A stretch of 64,000 nt of DNA from Chitinophaga polysaccharea (GTDB taxonomy: Bacteria > Bacteroidota > Bacteroidia > Chitinophagales > Chitinophagaceae). The DNA is taken from NCBI RefSeq assembly GCF_902150045.1, contig NZ_CABFVU010000001.1, forward strand, positions 2,232,001 through 2,296,000, written 5' to 3'. Positions 1 through 7,893 of the stretch are shown here, one piece after another. Position numbers and translations under genes: made by a program. The first letter of the stretch is position 1. Every line of letters begins with the position of its first letter. The notes under the pieces were generated by a model that was given only the letters and a program-made list of their open reading frames with translations, was not told where the DNA came from and did not search any database.

Positions 1-400
1 AAACAGCGCTGATGTTAGGGAAGGAGCCGGTAATGATCTGTATGGCATCTTTGGCCATGTGTAATAATTTGGTACCGTTGGTGGTGGTGAGTACCAGCGT
101 TTTATTTTCCACGAATTCACGGGGATATTCAAAAGGAGAGTTGCCATATGCCAGCCCTTCCGCGATCCTGCCATCTCTTTCGCCGGCGGTGATACCACCT
201 ATGGCACGGCCTATATTCACACATTCTTCCACGCTGGCTACCGGTATTACACGGGAAGCGCCGTTATACAGGGCAGTACAAATAGTAGAAGTAGCGCGCA
301 ATACATCTATAATAACTACAATGCTGTTTTTTACATCAAATAAATGTAACAATGCCGGAGATAAACATACTTCCAGGCTGGGTTTATTGCTTTCTGTCAT
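1..400 (-). CDS. comB: 2-phosphosulfolactate phosphatase, ComB family (3' end outside window)
   Basis: The reverse strand from the ATG at 400 reads without a stop to the window edge, giving the first 133 residues or so. Recognisable ComB-family stretches are IIDVLRATSTI near residue 25, AGERDGR and GLAYGNSPFEY around residues 75-95, and LTTTNGTKLL. ComB is a Mg-dependent phosphatase that removes phosphate from 2-phosphosulfolactate. It was first described in coenzyme M synthesis, but it is common in Bacteroidota, which do not make coenzyme M, so its role here is probably sulfolactate or sulfonate metabolism. It follows the SRPBCC gene by 16 nt on the same strand and is probably co-transcribed. 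The family call is firm; the physiological substrate is inference. Confidence 0.85.
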   Translation of the reverse strand, partial: MTESNKPSLEVCLSPALLHLFDVKNSIVVIIDVLRATSTICTALYNGASRVIPVASVEECVNIGRAIGGITAGERDGRIAEGLAYGNSPFEYPREFVENKTLVLTTTNGTKLLHMAKDAIQIITGSFPNISAV

Positions 401-416
401 TCAGTTGCGTTTTGTT

Positions 417-890
417 TTAATCAAGGATCACCCTCCACTTCTCACTCTCTGCGTAATCCTTAATGGTATTATTTCTTTCCTGCAGGAGCCTGGTCATATA
501 TTTTTGCAGGTAGAACCGCTCAAATACTCTTCCAAACCAGCCATAAGGAGTGCCAAAGTTCATGATATCAATCATCACAGTGGCATTTTCTATCTGTTTA
601 AAATAATGTTCATGATTCAAATGGGTAAAATCCCCGTCAGTCATTTGATCAGTAAATGATTCATTCTGACGCATGGCGGTGATTTTAGTGGTTAGCTCCC
701 TCATTTTCCCAAGATGCTTTGCTCTCCAGGTCACTGTTTCATTATAGGATATCAGGCCGTTGGTGCGGCCTTTTATCGCATCTTCCTGCCGGTGCGACAT
801 ACTTCGCTTGTGTAGCGTAATGCTCCTGCTCAGGTCAAAAACCCTTTCCAGCGGGGCATAGATAACGGTAGTTAAATGAATAGTAGGCAT
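417..890 (-). CDS. SRPBCC (START-like) family protein
   Basis: Small single-domain protein of about 157 residues. It starts MPTIHLTTVI, the usual opening of Bacteroidota SRPBCC proteins, so I prefer this ATG at 890 to the one seven codons upstream. Inside are the typical first strand with a VFDLSRSITLH segment, a central VTWRAKHLG segment and a C-terminal amphipathic helix (FGRVFERFYLQKYM). The fold is a hydrophobic-cavity binding domain; some relatives are annotated as cell division inhibitors or cyclase-like, but nothing here identifies a ligand. It lies between gcvT and the comB-like gene in one direction with short gaps, so an operon of the three is likely. Confidence 0.8.
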   Translation of the reverse strand: MPTIHLTTVIYAPLERVFDLSRSITLHKRSMSHRQEDAIKGRTNGLISYNETVTWRAKHLGKMRELTTKITAMRQNESFTDQMTDGDFTHLNHEHYFKQIENATVMIDIMNFGTPYGWFGRVFERFYLQKYMTRLLQERNNTIKDYAESEKWRVILD

Positions 891-981
891 AGATATGGCA
901 ATAAAATACAAAAATTCCGGTGCGCCGGAAACTTTCCAGGCACCGAAATTAACAACTTTAACCGGCTATTCATACATATTC

Positions 982-2070
982 CTAGCCCAGGAAAGGCACT
1001 TTTACCACTTTTGCTTTCAGGAGCTTGTCCCTTACTGCAATAAAAATTTCAGTATCCAATGCAGCAAAAGCCGTTTTCACATAGCCAAGACCGATAGCCT
1101 TCTGCATAGATGGCGACTGGGTTCCGGAGGTTACACGACCAATTGTGTTACCTGCAGCATCTTTAATTTCGTAATCGTGGCGCGGAATGCCCTTATCTAT
1201 CATTTCAAAACCTACCAGTTTTTTGCTTACGCCTTCTGCTTTTTGTTTTGCGAATAACTCGCTGGAGGTAAATGGTTTGGTGAATTTGGTGATCCATCCC
1301 AAACCTGCTTCCAGCGGGGAAGTAGTGTCATCGATATCATTTCCGTAAAGGCAAAATCCCATTTCGAGGCGAAGCGTATCGCGGGCTCCCAAACCGATAG
1401 GCTTAAGACCCTTAGGCCCACCTTCTGCGAAGATGGCATTCCAGATCTTATCTGCAGCCCCGTCCTTGTCTTCAAAATATATTTCAATACCACCGGCGCC
1501 GGTGTAACCTGTTGCACTGATCACTACGTTATCCACACCAGCAAAAGTTCCCTTGGTAAAGGTGTAGTACTTCATGTTTACCAGGTCTACTTCTGTGAGC
1601 GGTTGCAGGATACTTGTAGCGTTAGGGCCCTGGATAGCCAGCAAACAGGTTTTATCGGAAATGTTGTGCATTTCCACTCCTTTGGTATTAAACCCGGAGA
1701 TCCAGTTCCAGTCTTTTTCGATATTACTGGCGTTTACCACCAGCATGTATACTTTGTTTTCTTCAATGCAATAAACGAGCAGGTCGTCTACAATACCGCC
1801 CTCATTGTTTGGCAGGCAGCTGTACTGGGCTTTACCAGCGGTTAGTTTGGAGGCATCGTTGCTGGTAACACGCTGGATCAGATCCAATGCGTTTTCACCC
1901 TTTAAAATAAATTCGCCCATGTGGCTTACATCAAACACGCCGGCGTTGGTACGCACCGCCTGGTGCTCATCGTTAATACCAGTGTAGGAAATAGGCATGT
2001 TGTAACCTGCAAAGGCGGCCATCTTGGCGCCCAGCGCAATGTGTTTCTCTGTAAAAGGCGTGTTTTTCAT
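982..2070 (-). CDS. gcvT: Glycine cleavage system aminomethyltransferase (T protein)
   Basis: GcvT takes the aminomethyl group from lipoylated H protein, releases ammonia and passes the one-carbon unit to tetrahydrofolate. The 362-residue length is normal for the family. Characteristic stretches are [12 protein letters not shown] near residue 43, a glycine-rich [16 protein letters not shown] near residue 188 and [15 protein letters not shown] near residue 232, where the family binds folate. No gcvH or gcvP lies in the window, as is common in Bacteroidota. A TATTTTTG -7 element lies 20 nt upstream of the ATG, so the transcript has a very short leader. Confidence 0.97.
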   Translation of the reverse strand: MKNTPFTEKHIALGAKMAAFAGYNMPISYTGINDEHQAVRTNAGVFDVSHMGEFILKGENALDLIQRVTSNDASKLTAGKAQYSCLPNNEGGIVDDLLVYCIEENKVYMLVVNASNIEKDWNWISGFNTKGVEMHNISDKTCLLAIQGPNATSILQPLTEVDLVNMKYYTFTKGTFAGVDNVVISATGYTGAGGIEIYFEDKDGAADKIWNAIFAEGGPKGLKPIGLGARDTLRLEMGFCLYGNDIDDTTSPLEAGLGWITKFTKPFTSSELFAKQKAEGVSKKLVGFEMIDKGIPRHDYEIKDAAGNTIGRVTSGTQSPSMQKAIGLGYVKTAFAALDTEIFIAVRDKLLKAKVVKVPFLG

Positions 2071-2090
2071 ACTTTGTTTTTAAAACGGGG

Positions 2091-2098
2091 CAAAAATA
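2091..2098 (-). promoter_or_regulatory. Bacteroidota -7 element for gcvT
   Basis: On the minus strand this reads TATTTTTG, a match to the TAnnTTTG consensus. It ends about 20 nt before the gcvT ATG. I see no clear TTTG at the -33 position, so the call rests on the -7 box and its placement. Confidence 0.5.
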
Positions 2099-2239
2099 GC
2101 GATTTGAGAATTATGAACGGCCAACATAAAACGGCGTATGACTGTTTTAAGACGAAGGTATACATTATAAATACTTAAAATACAATGATATAGTCAAAAG
2201 AATTGGCACGTTAATGCGCTTTAGCTGTTCTGTAATCCG

Positions 2240-2247
2240 TAATTTTG
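2240..2247 (+). promoter_or_regulatory. Bacteroidota -7 element for the M28 peptidase gene
   Basis: TAATTTTG matches TAnnTTTG, with a weak TTTA about 17 nt upstream at 2219-2222. It lies inside the longest open frame. Transcription from here would begin near 2252, which excludes the upstream ATG at 2214 and supports the GTG start at 2274. Confidence 0.5.
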
Positions 2248-2273
2248 CATCAACACCCAAAAACAGATTCGCT

Positions 2274-3557
2274 GTGAAAAAGATAACCTGGCTGTTACCA
2301 TTGGTAGTTGTAACCACCTGCATTTATGGACAGAAAAAGGAAGACCGTAAAACACTTGGAAACCTGCAAGCGCATATCAGTTACCTGAGCAGCGATAAGC
2401 TGGAAGGCCGCAGCACAGGCGCTCCCGGCGAACGGCTGGCCGCTACCTATCTTTCTGAACAAATGCAGCAAATAGGTTTAACGCCTATGGGTGAAGATGG
2501 CTTTTTACAGGCATTTACCGTGAAAGAGACCCGTGAGCCATCGGCCGATTGCCAGATGACCATTGGCGGAAATAAACTGGAAGCGGGCAGGCAATTTGTG
2601 CCACTTCCCTTTAGTGCCGGCAAAACAGCCAGGGGAGAGGCTATTCCGGGAGTTAATGAGCCGGATAACATCTGGCTGATCAATGTGGCAGAACTGGATA
2701 CGGATAACCGCAAAAGCATGGTAGCGCAGTACCTGCAACAAACACAGATCGCCGAGAAAGCCGGCGCTACCGGCGTGGTATTTTATAATGGTAAAGAAAC
2801 CGCCGCCGAAGTAATGAAATGGCTGGACCAGCGGCTCAAAGCTACAGGCATACCAGCGGTTTGGGTGAATGCCGATATCAGTAAAAAACTGGGAGCAGAT
2901 GATGCCGATGGATTCCCTATCCAGATGCAGATAGCCTTTAAAAATATTCAGCGCAACGGTACCAACGTGATCGGCTATATCAATAACAAAGCGCCCAGGA
3001 CCATCGTGATCGGCGCTCATTACGACTACCACGGCTGGGACGCCACCGATAAAACCGAAGACAATGCTAGCGGAACCGCTGCCATGCTGGAAATAGCCCG
3101 CTTGCTGAAGAATTCCCGTCTCCATAACAACAACTATATCATTATTGCCTTTTCAGGAAAAGAACAGGGCCTGTCTGGTTCCTCTTATTTCGCCTCCCAT
3201 AGTAAGGTAGACCTTTCACAGGTGAACTACATGATCAATATGGATCGCATTGGTACCCTGAGCCCGGGTACGGCACTGCAGATCGGCGGTACCGGTACTT
3301 CCCCGGGGTGGTCAGCCATCATCCAGCAGGCCGCTACCAAAGAGCTGCCACTGGTATATGACTCCAGTGGTATCAGCAACTCTGATCACGCATCTTTCTA
3401 CAAAAAAAATATACCGGTACTCTACTTCTGTAAAAACACTCCCGCCTCCGCAGATAAAGTAAATTACGACGGCACACTACATGTGCTGAAACTGGTGTAT
3501 AACATCATCGACAAAACAAATAATAAAGACAAACTTGCATTCAGCAGCATTCAATGA
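2274..3557 (+). CDS. Secreted M28-family zinc metallopeptidase with altered catalytic position
   Basis: I choose the GTG at 2274 because it gives a clean signal peptide (VKKITWLLPLVVVTTCIYGQ) and lies just downstream of a TAATTTTG promoter box; the frame stays open to an ATG at 2214. A PA-like insert region (residues ~90-220) precedes the peptidase core. The metal ligands of M28 can be followed: His in GAHYDYHG, Asp in EDNASG, Glu in the SGKEQGL segment, Asp in MINMDRIG and His in NSDHASF. In most M28 enzymes the fourth stretch reads with two glutamates, the first being the general base. Here that first one is lysine (codon AAA, near 3160), so normal hydrolysis may be impaired. Secretion to the periplasm or outside is expected. 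Confidence 0.85.
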   Translation: MKKITWLLPLVVVTTCIYGQKKEDRKTLGNLQAHISYLSSDKLEGRSTGAPGERLAATYLSEQMQQIGLTPMGEDGFLQAFTVKETREPSADCQMTIGGNKLEAGRQFVPLPFSAGKTARGEAIPGVNEPDNIWLINVAELDTDNRKSMVAQYLQQTQIAEKAGATGVVFYNGKETAAEVMKWLDQRLKATGIPAVWVNADISKKLGADDADGFPIQMQIAFKNIQRNGTNVIGYINNKAPRTIVIGAHYDYHGWDATDKTEDNASGTAAMLEIARLLKNSRLHNNNYIIIAFSGKEQGLSGSSYFASHSKVDLSQVNYMINMDRIGTLSPGTALQIGGTGTSPGWSAIIQQAATKELPLVYDSSGISNSDHASFYKKNIPVLYFCKNTPASADKVNYDGTLHVLKLVYNIIDKTNNKDKLAFSSIQ

Positions 3558-3663
3558 GGTACCCGGATTAAGACCACTTCAAAATTTGCGGTTTACATAT
3601 AAGTACGAAATGTATATTTTCGCATAAATACGTAATTCGCAAAATTTCAATTTATCCCTTTAA

Positions 3664-4059
3664 ATGGAAGAGAAACTGGCGCTTATATACCGGTATTTCC
3701 AGCTGCTGGAAAGCTTTTCAGCAGATCCCGTTGAATTTGCCAGGATTTTTCATCCAAATATTATTCAGACTGAATACCCAAACCAGCTCTCGAATGAAAT
3801 TAAACAACGGAACTTTGACATCATGCTGGAAAGCATGGCTACGAATAAAATAATTTTGAAAGCACAGCATTTCAGCGTGCTGAAAGTGGTGGAATCAGGG
3901 AATACCCTGGTAGTAGAAGCTAAATGGACCGGGGAAATAGGTGTAGATGCAGGACAGTTCCGCCGGGGACAAATAATGAAAGCATTCATTTGCACTATCA
4001 TAGAATTCCGCGACGGGAAAATTTACCGCCAGCGCAACTATGATTGTTACGAACATTAA
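3664..4059 (+). CDS. NTF2-like / SnoaL-type small protein
   Basis: 131 residues with the cone-shaped NTF2-like pattern: an N-terminal helix (IYRYFQLLESFS), a FHPN segment, and a final pair of strands ending IIEFRDGKIYRQRNYDCYE, typical of SnoaL-like polyketide cyclase and ketosteroid-isomerase relatives. Such proteins are either small enzymes or ligand-binding modules; no catalytic residue can be assigned here. It is 106 nt after the peptidase and 12 nt before a lipoprotein gene, so it may be co-transcribed with the latter. Confidence 0.7.
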   Translation: MEEKLALIYRYFQLLESFSADPVEFARIFHPNIIQTEYPNQLSNEIKQRNFDIMLESMATNKIILKAQHFSVLKVVESGNTLVVEAKWTGEIGVDAGQFRRGQIMKAFICTIIEFRDGKIYRQRNYDCYEH

Positions 4060-4071
4060 AGCTATGAGATC

Positions 4072-4482
4072 ATGAAAAAAATATTATCACTCCTGGGTAT
4101 TCCCCTGTTATTGTTTGCGTGTAACCATACCCGTAATGACGAACGCAACACCGACAGATCGGCCTACGATGTTATAACTGAAAAATGCTACGTGTACCGC
4201 GAATTCAAACCAGTCTCCAACCCGCTGACCGATTCCGTGCTGCAGCTGAGAAAAGAGCTGACCGATTACCTCGACCAGCATCAGTACAAAAGACATATGG
4301 CCGGCAAGGACAGCCTGCTTTTCCGCCGCGCAAACGGCCAGGAAGTGATCATTGAGCTGCCTGTGCCACAGGATATCTGGGAGCGAAGCACCATCATTGT
4401 TTTTGACCCGCTGAAAAATCCTTTGTTCGTAAATTTGCACAAAGGCACCGCCCAACTGGAACATTACATTCAAGCAAAATAA
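4072..4482 (+). CDS. Hypothetical lipoprotein
   Basis: The first 17 residues form a lipoprotein signal (MKKILSLLGIPLLLFAC) with the lipobox cysteine at 17, so the mature protein should be anchored in the inner or outer membrane. The remaining ~119 residues are hydrophilic and match no family I recognise. The gene stops 12 nt before the TTG start of the Nudix regulator and begins 12 nt after the NTF2-like gene, which suggests a shared transcript. Confidence 0.65.
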   Translation: MKKILSLLGIPLLLFACNHTRNDERNTDRSAYDVITEKCYVYREFKPVSNPLTDSVLQLRKELTDYLDQHQYKRHMAGKDSLLFRRANGQEVIIELPVPQDIWERSTIIVFDPLKNPLFVNLHKGTAQLEHYIQAK

Positions 4483-4494
4483 TCCTATAAGAGT

Positions 4495-5181
4495 TTGCCG
4501 ATCATACAAAACATCAGACTAACTGTAGATGCAGTCGTATTTGGATATATTCCAAAAGAAGGCATTGTGGTACTGCTGATCAAGCGCACCATAGAGCCCT
4601 ACCTGCACAGCTGGGCACTGCCTGGCGGATTTGTGCTGGATGAAGAAGCGCTGGAAGAAGCCGTTACCCGTGAACTGCTTACCGAAGCCGGTGTAAATAT
4701 CAACTACCTCGAACAACTGTATACCTTTGGTCTGCCCGGCCGCGATCCGCGGGGAAGGGTAGTGTCTATCGCATACTTCGGGCTGGTAAATCCAACTAAT
4801 TTCAAACTCGCCGCCAGTTCTGATGCAGAAGACGCCAAATGGTTCAATATCAAAAACCTGCCAACGCTGGCCTTTGATCATGCAACTATTATAGATATTG
4901 CCGTACAGCGCCTCCGCAGTAAGATCCGCTATGAACCTATCGGATTTGAACTGCTGGATAACAAATTCCCCATCGCCGACCTGGAAAAACTCTACGAAAC
5001 GCTGCTTGACAGGCCCATCGACCGCCGTAACTTCCAGAAGAAGATCAATCACCTGGGAATACTGATTGCACATAACGAAAAGCAAAAACAGGTATCACAG
5101 GGGAGACCAGCCAAACTTTTCAGCTTCGATGAGGCCCGGTATTTTAAACTGAAGAAAGAAGGAATGACATTTGAGATATAG
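4495..5181 (+). CDS. nrtR: NrtR-type Nudix-domain transcriptional regulator of NAD metabolism
   Basis: An N-terminal Nudix domain (residues ~5-140) is followed by a winged-helix-like C-terminal domain (~150-228, with the NFQKKINHLGIL recognition region). This is the architecture of NrtR, a regulator that senses ADP-ribose and related molecules. The Nudix box GGFVLDEEALEEAV-TRELLTEAGV keeps its glycine and RE but has Thr where catalytic enzymes carry the first Glu of the EE pair, which fits a sensor rather than an active hydrolase. The start is TTG at 4495; the next codons read PIIQNIRLTVDAVVFG, a normal NrtR beginning. It precedes nadM and nadV, the usual targets of this regulator, separated from them by a 250-nt control region. 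Confidence 0.85.
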   Translation: MPIIQNIRLTVDAVVFGYIPKEGIVVLLIKRTIEPYLHSWALPGGFVLDEEALEEAVTRELLTEAGVNINYLEQLYTFGLPGRDPRGRVVSIAYFGLVNPTNFKLAASSDAEDAKWFNIKNLPTLAFDHATIIDIAVQRLRSKIRYEPIGFELLDNKFPIADLEKLYETLLDRPIDRRNFQKKINHLGILIAHNEKQKQVSQGRPAKLFSFDEARYFKLKKEGMTFEI

Positions 5182-5247
5182 ATGCATATGTTGCAGAACC
5201 ATTGAGGCAGCCCGGCACAATAACCATATTATGGAACGCGGCTGGTT

Positions 5248-5329
5248 ACAGTGTTTTAGAACCTCTTCGCAAGCCATCAGCATAAGATATAATTGTAAAC
5301 GCATCAGTAGTGACAGTGTTTTAGCACCT
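5248..5329 (+). repeat. Pair of 17-nt direct repeats in the nrtR-nadM spacer
   Basis: ACAGTGTTTTAGAACCT at 5248-5264 recurs as ACAGTGTTTTAGCACCT at 5313-5329 with one change, 65 nt apart (centre to centre). The rest of the 5182-5375 stretch holds no gene. The repeats lie upstream of the nadM promoter and could be binding sites, but no known motif is matched. Confidence 0.45.
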
Positions 5330-5375
5330 GATCACAAGTCGGCTTTCTATTTTGTGTATTTTTTACAAGAAATAT

Positions 5376-5406
5376 TTTGGAAATCCGAAAAGGGTTTCTA
5401 TATTTG
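5376..5406 (+). promoter_or_regulatory. Promoter of the nadM-nadV operon
   Basis: TTTG at 5376-5379 and TATATTTG at 5399-5406 are separated by exactly 19 nt, the best match to the Bacteroidota primary-sigma promoter in the window. The expected start lies near 5410, leaving a leader of about 24 nt before the nadM ATG at 5434. Confidence 0.8.
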
Positions 5407-5423
5407 TGTAACAATTACACAAA
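5403..5423 (+). promoter_or_regulatory. Palindromic operator over the nadM promoter (candidate NrtR site)
   Basis: TTTGTGTAA, three bases, TTACACAAA: two perfect 9-bp arms in a 21-bp palindrome. It covers the end of the -7 element and the start point, where a bound protein would block transcription. Because an NrtR-type regulator is encoded just upstream and NAD salvage genes just downstream, NrtR is the obvious candidate to bind; that link is inference. Confidence 0.7.
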
Positions 5424-5433
5424 ATAGCTCAAC

Positions 5434-6339
5434 ATGCAAAACACAAAGCCCACAGGAGTTATTATCGCCAGGTTCCAGACACCGTCCCTCCACGAAGGGC
5501 ATCTGGAGCTCATCCGCCAGGTGAAACAAAAGCACAACCGTGTGATCATTGTACTTGGCGTTAGTCCTGTACGGGGCAGCCGCAAAAATCCACTGGATTA
5601 TTATACCCGCGAACGGATGATCAAACAACAGTTCCCCGAAATCATTGTGCTCCCGCTGAGCGATCAGAAAAGTGATGTCATATGGTCACAAAAACTGGAT
5701 GAACTGCTTCACAGTAATTTTCCCCATGAAACTTTCTTATTGTACGGCAGCCGCAACAGTTTTATGGACACCTATTCCGGCAAATTTAAAACTGAGGCCC
5801 TTCCTCCGGTACAGGACTATAACGCTACTGCCATGCGGGAAGCTATATCCGATAAGGTGTTTGATACAGAAGAATTCCGTGCCGGTATCATCTACAATAC
5901 CTATAATCTTTTTCCTTCCGTATATGCTACTGTAGATATCGCACTTTTCAGGAATAACAAAACTGAACTGCTGCTGGGCCGCAAACCCAATGAAAATGTA
6001 TGGCGCCTGCCCGGCGGGTTTTCCGATCCAACAGACGATAACTTTGAAATGGCCGCCGCCAGGGAATTGCGGGAAGAATGCGGCGCCGTGGAAACAGGTC
6101 CTATGCAATACGTAGCTTCCCTAAGAGTAAACGACTGGCGCTACCGCAGCGAAGTGAATAAAATTATTACCACCCTGTTCAGCACCGACCTGCTGTATGG
6201 CGAGCCCGCCGCTGGCGACGACCTGCAGGAAGTACGCTGGGTAACGGTGACAGATATACCCAATTTAATTGCCAAAGGAGAAATCAATGATACCCATATT
6301 CCCTTACTGGCAAAACTGACTGAAAAATATATTGACTAA
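5434..6339 (+). CDS. nadM: Bifunctional NMN adenylyltransferase / Nudix hydrolase (NadM-Nudix)
   Basis: Residues ~1-165 form an archaeal-type NMN adenylyltransferase: ARFQTPSLHEGH holds the HxGH nucleotide-binding motif and PVRGSRKNPLDYYTRERMI matches the NPF..RE.M segment of this family. Residues ~170-301 form a Nudix domain with WRLPGGF followed by RELREECGA, probably acting on ADP-ribose. NadM makes NAD from NMN and ATP; the fused Nudix domain links it to ADP-ribose recycling. The gene is 17 nt before nadV and has its own promoter-operator, so both are likely controlled by the upstream regulator. Confidence 0.93.
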   Translation: MQNTKPTGVIIARFQTPSLHEGHLELIRQVKQKHNRVIIVLGVSPVRGSRKNPLDYYTRERMIKQQFPEIIVLPLSDQKSDVIWSQKLDELLHSNFPHETFLLYGSRNSFMDTYSGKFKTEALPPVQDYNATAMREAISDKVFDTEEFRAGIIYNTYNLFPSVYATVDIALFRNNKTELLLGRKPNENVWRLPGGFSDPTDDNFEMAAARELREECGAVETGPMQYVASLRVNDWRYRSEVNKIITTLFSTDLLYGEPAAGDDLQEVRWVTVTDIPNLIAKGEINDTHIPLLAKLTEKYID

Positions 6340-6356
6340 GACTAAAATATTGAGAC

Positions 6357-7772
6357 ATGACAAAGGAAAATCTTATCCTCCTGGCCGATGCTTATAAATA
6401 TTCCCACCATAAATTATATGTTCCCGGCACTCAATTTATATACTCCTACCTGGAAAGCCGGGGCGGCAAATTTGATGAAACCGTTTTTTATGGCCTGCAA
6501 TATTTCTTAAAAGAATACCTGAGCGGAGTAGTATTCACAAAAGAAAAGCTGGACGAGGCCGAAACCATACTTACAGAGGTGTTTGGCAGGAAAGATGTAT
6601 TTGACCGCAGCCGCTTTGAATATATTATTGATAAATACGGAGGTAAACTTCCGGTGCGCATCAAAGCAGTAGCAGAAGGTACGGTTGTGCCTGTACGAAA
6701 TGTGCTGATGACCATCGAAAATACCGACCCTGAATGTTTCTGGCTCACTAACTTCCTTGAAACATTACTTATGCAGGTATGGTACCCATGCACCGTAGCT
6801 TCCGTATCCAGGGAAATAAAAAAAGTGGTAAGGAAATATTATGACGAAACTGCCAGTGCTGAGGCTTTTGCGGGCATCGACTTTGTGCTGAACGACTTTG
6901 GCTTCCGTGGCGCCAGCTCCGTGGAAAGCGCCGGTATCGGCGGAAGTGCCCATCTGGTAAGCTTTGCCGGCAGCGATACTATTCCAGGTTCCGTATTTGC
7001 AAAAAAATATTACAATGCGCCTGCGGCCCCGGGCTTATCTATCCCCGCCACAGAACATTCTGTAGTTACGCTCCTCGGGGAAGAAGGAGAACTGGAAATA
7101 TTCAAACACATACTGGATAGTTATCCTACCGGTACCATTGCCTGCGTATCAGACTCCTACAATATTTTCAGAGCCTGTGAAGAATATTGGGGCACTGCTT
7201 TAAAAGAACAGATCCTGAAAAGAGACGGTACCCTGGTGATCCGCCCCGACAGCGGAGATCCGGTACAAACCCTGCTCCGCATCTTTACCATCCTCATGGA
7301 CAAATTCGGTTACACTGTCAACGAAAAGGGATATAGAGTACTGCCTCCACAGGTACGGGTGATCCAGGGCGACGGCATCAGCTATTCCTCAATTCCCGGC
7401 ATATTCGAAGCATTAAAGCAGGCCGGCATCAGCGCGGAAAACCTGGTATTGGGCATGGGTGGCGCCTTGCTGCAACGCGTAAACCGCGATACGCAGGAAT
7501 TTGCTCTCAAATGCGCATACGCTATTGTAAACGGAAAATCCATCAACGTACAAAAAATGCCTGTAGAACTGGATGCCACCGGCCATTTGCGTACTTCTTT
7601 CAAAAAATCCAAAGCCGGAAAACTCAGGCTTATAAAAGATAATAACACATTTAAAACTGTAACCGAAGGAGAAGCCCCGGCATCCGCCGATCTTCTGCAT
7701 ACCGTATTCGAAAATGGTGAAGTAACGCTTAACTACACTTTCGAGGAGGTTAGGAAAACAGCAGCTCTGTAA
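6357..7772 (+). CDS. nadV: Nicotinamide phosphoribosyltransferase
   Basis: NadV/NAMPT condenses nicotinamide with PRPP to give NMN, the substrate of the preceding NadM, so the two genes form a two-step nicotinamide-to-NAD route. The 471-residue length is typical. Family landmarks include DAYKYSHHKLYVPGT at the N-terminus, LNDFGFRGASSVESAG around residue 177, IPATEHSV around residue 222 with the phosphorylatable His of the family, and VIRPDSGDP near residue 296 in the PRPP-binding region. It is followed by a strong terminator, which closes this operon. Confidence 0.96.
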   Translation: MTKENLILLADAYKYSHHKLYVPGTQFIYSYLESRGGKFDETVFYGLQYFLKEYLSGVVFTKEKLDEAETILTEVFGRKDVFDRSRFEYIIDKYGGKLPVRIKAVAEGTVVPVRNVLMTIENTDPECFWLTNFLETLLMQVWYPCTVASVSREIKKVVRKYYDETASAEAFAGIDFVLNDFGFRGASSVESAGIGGSAHLVSFAGSDTIPGSVFAKKYYNAPAAPGLSIPATEHSVVTLLGEEGELEIFKHILDSYPTGTIACVSDSYNIFRACEEYWGTALKEQILKRDGTLVIRPDSGDPVQTLLRIFTILMDKFGYTVNEKGYRVLPPQVRVIQGDGISYSSIPGIFEALKQAGISAENLVLGMGGALLQRVNRDTQEFALKCAYAIVNGKSINVQKMPVELDATGHLRTSFKKSKAGKLRLIKDNNTFKTVTEGEAPASADLLHTVFENGEVTLNYTFEEVRKTAAL

Positions 7773-7806
7773 ATTATTCTTATTTCTTCCAACCATGTTA
7801 CCTCAG

Positions 7807-7847
7807 AGAGGGTGTGTCTGATCTACGATACACCCTCTGTTATTTTT
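7807..7847 (+). terminator. Intrinsic terminator after nadV
   Basis: AGAGGGTGT and ACACCCTCT pair perfectly (9 bp) around a 14-nt loop and are followed by GTTATTTTT. It lies 35 nt after the nadV stop and separates the NAD operon from the next gene. Confidence 0.8.
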
Positions 7848-7893
7848 GGTTAACCTGTATACAAAAAATCAACGCATTCCTTAACTTCATGCC

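Noticed and set aside
2214..2273. ATG start for the M28 peptidase at 2214
   Set aside because: A promoter box lies inside this extension and the signal peptide begins only at the GTG at 2274.
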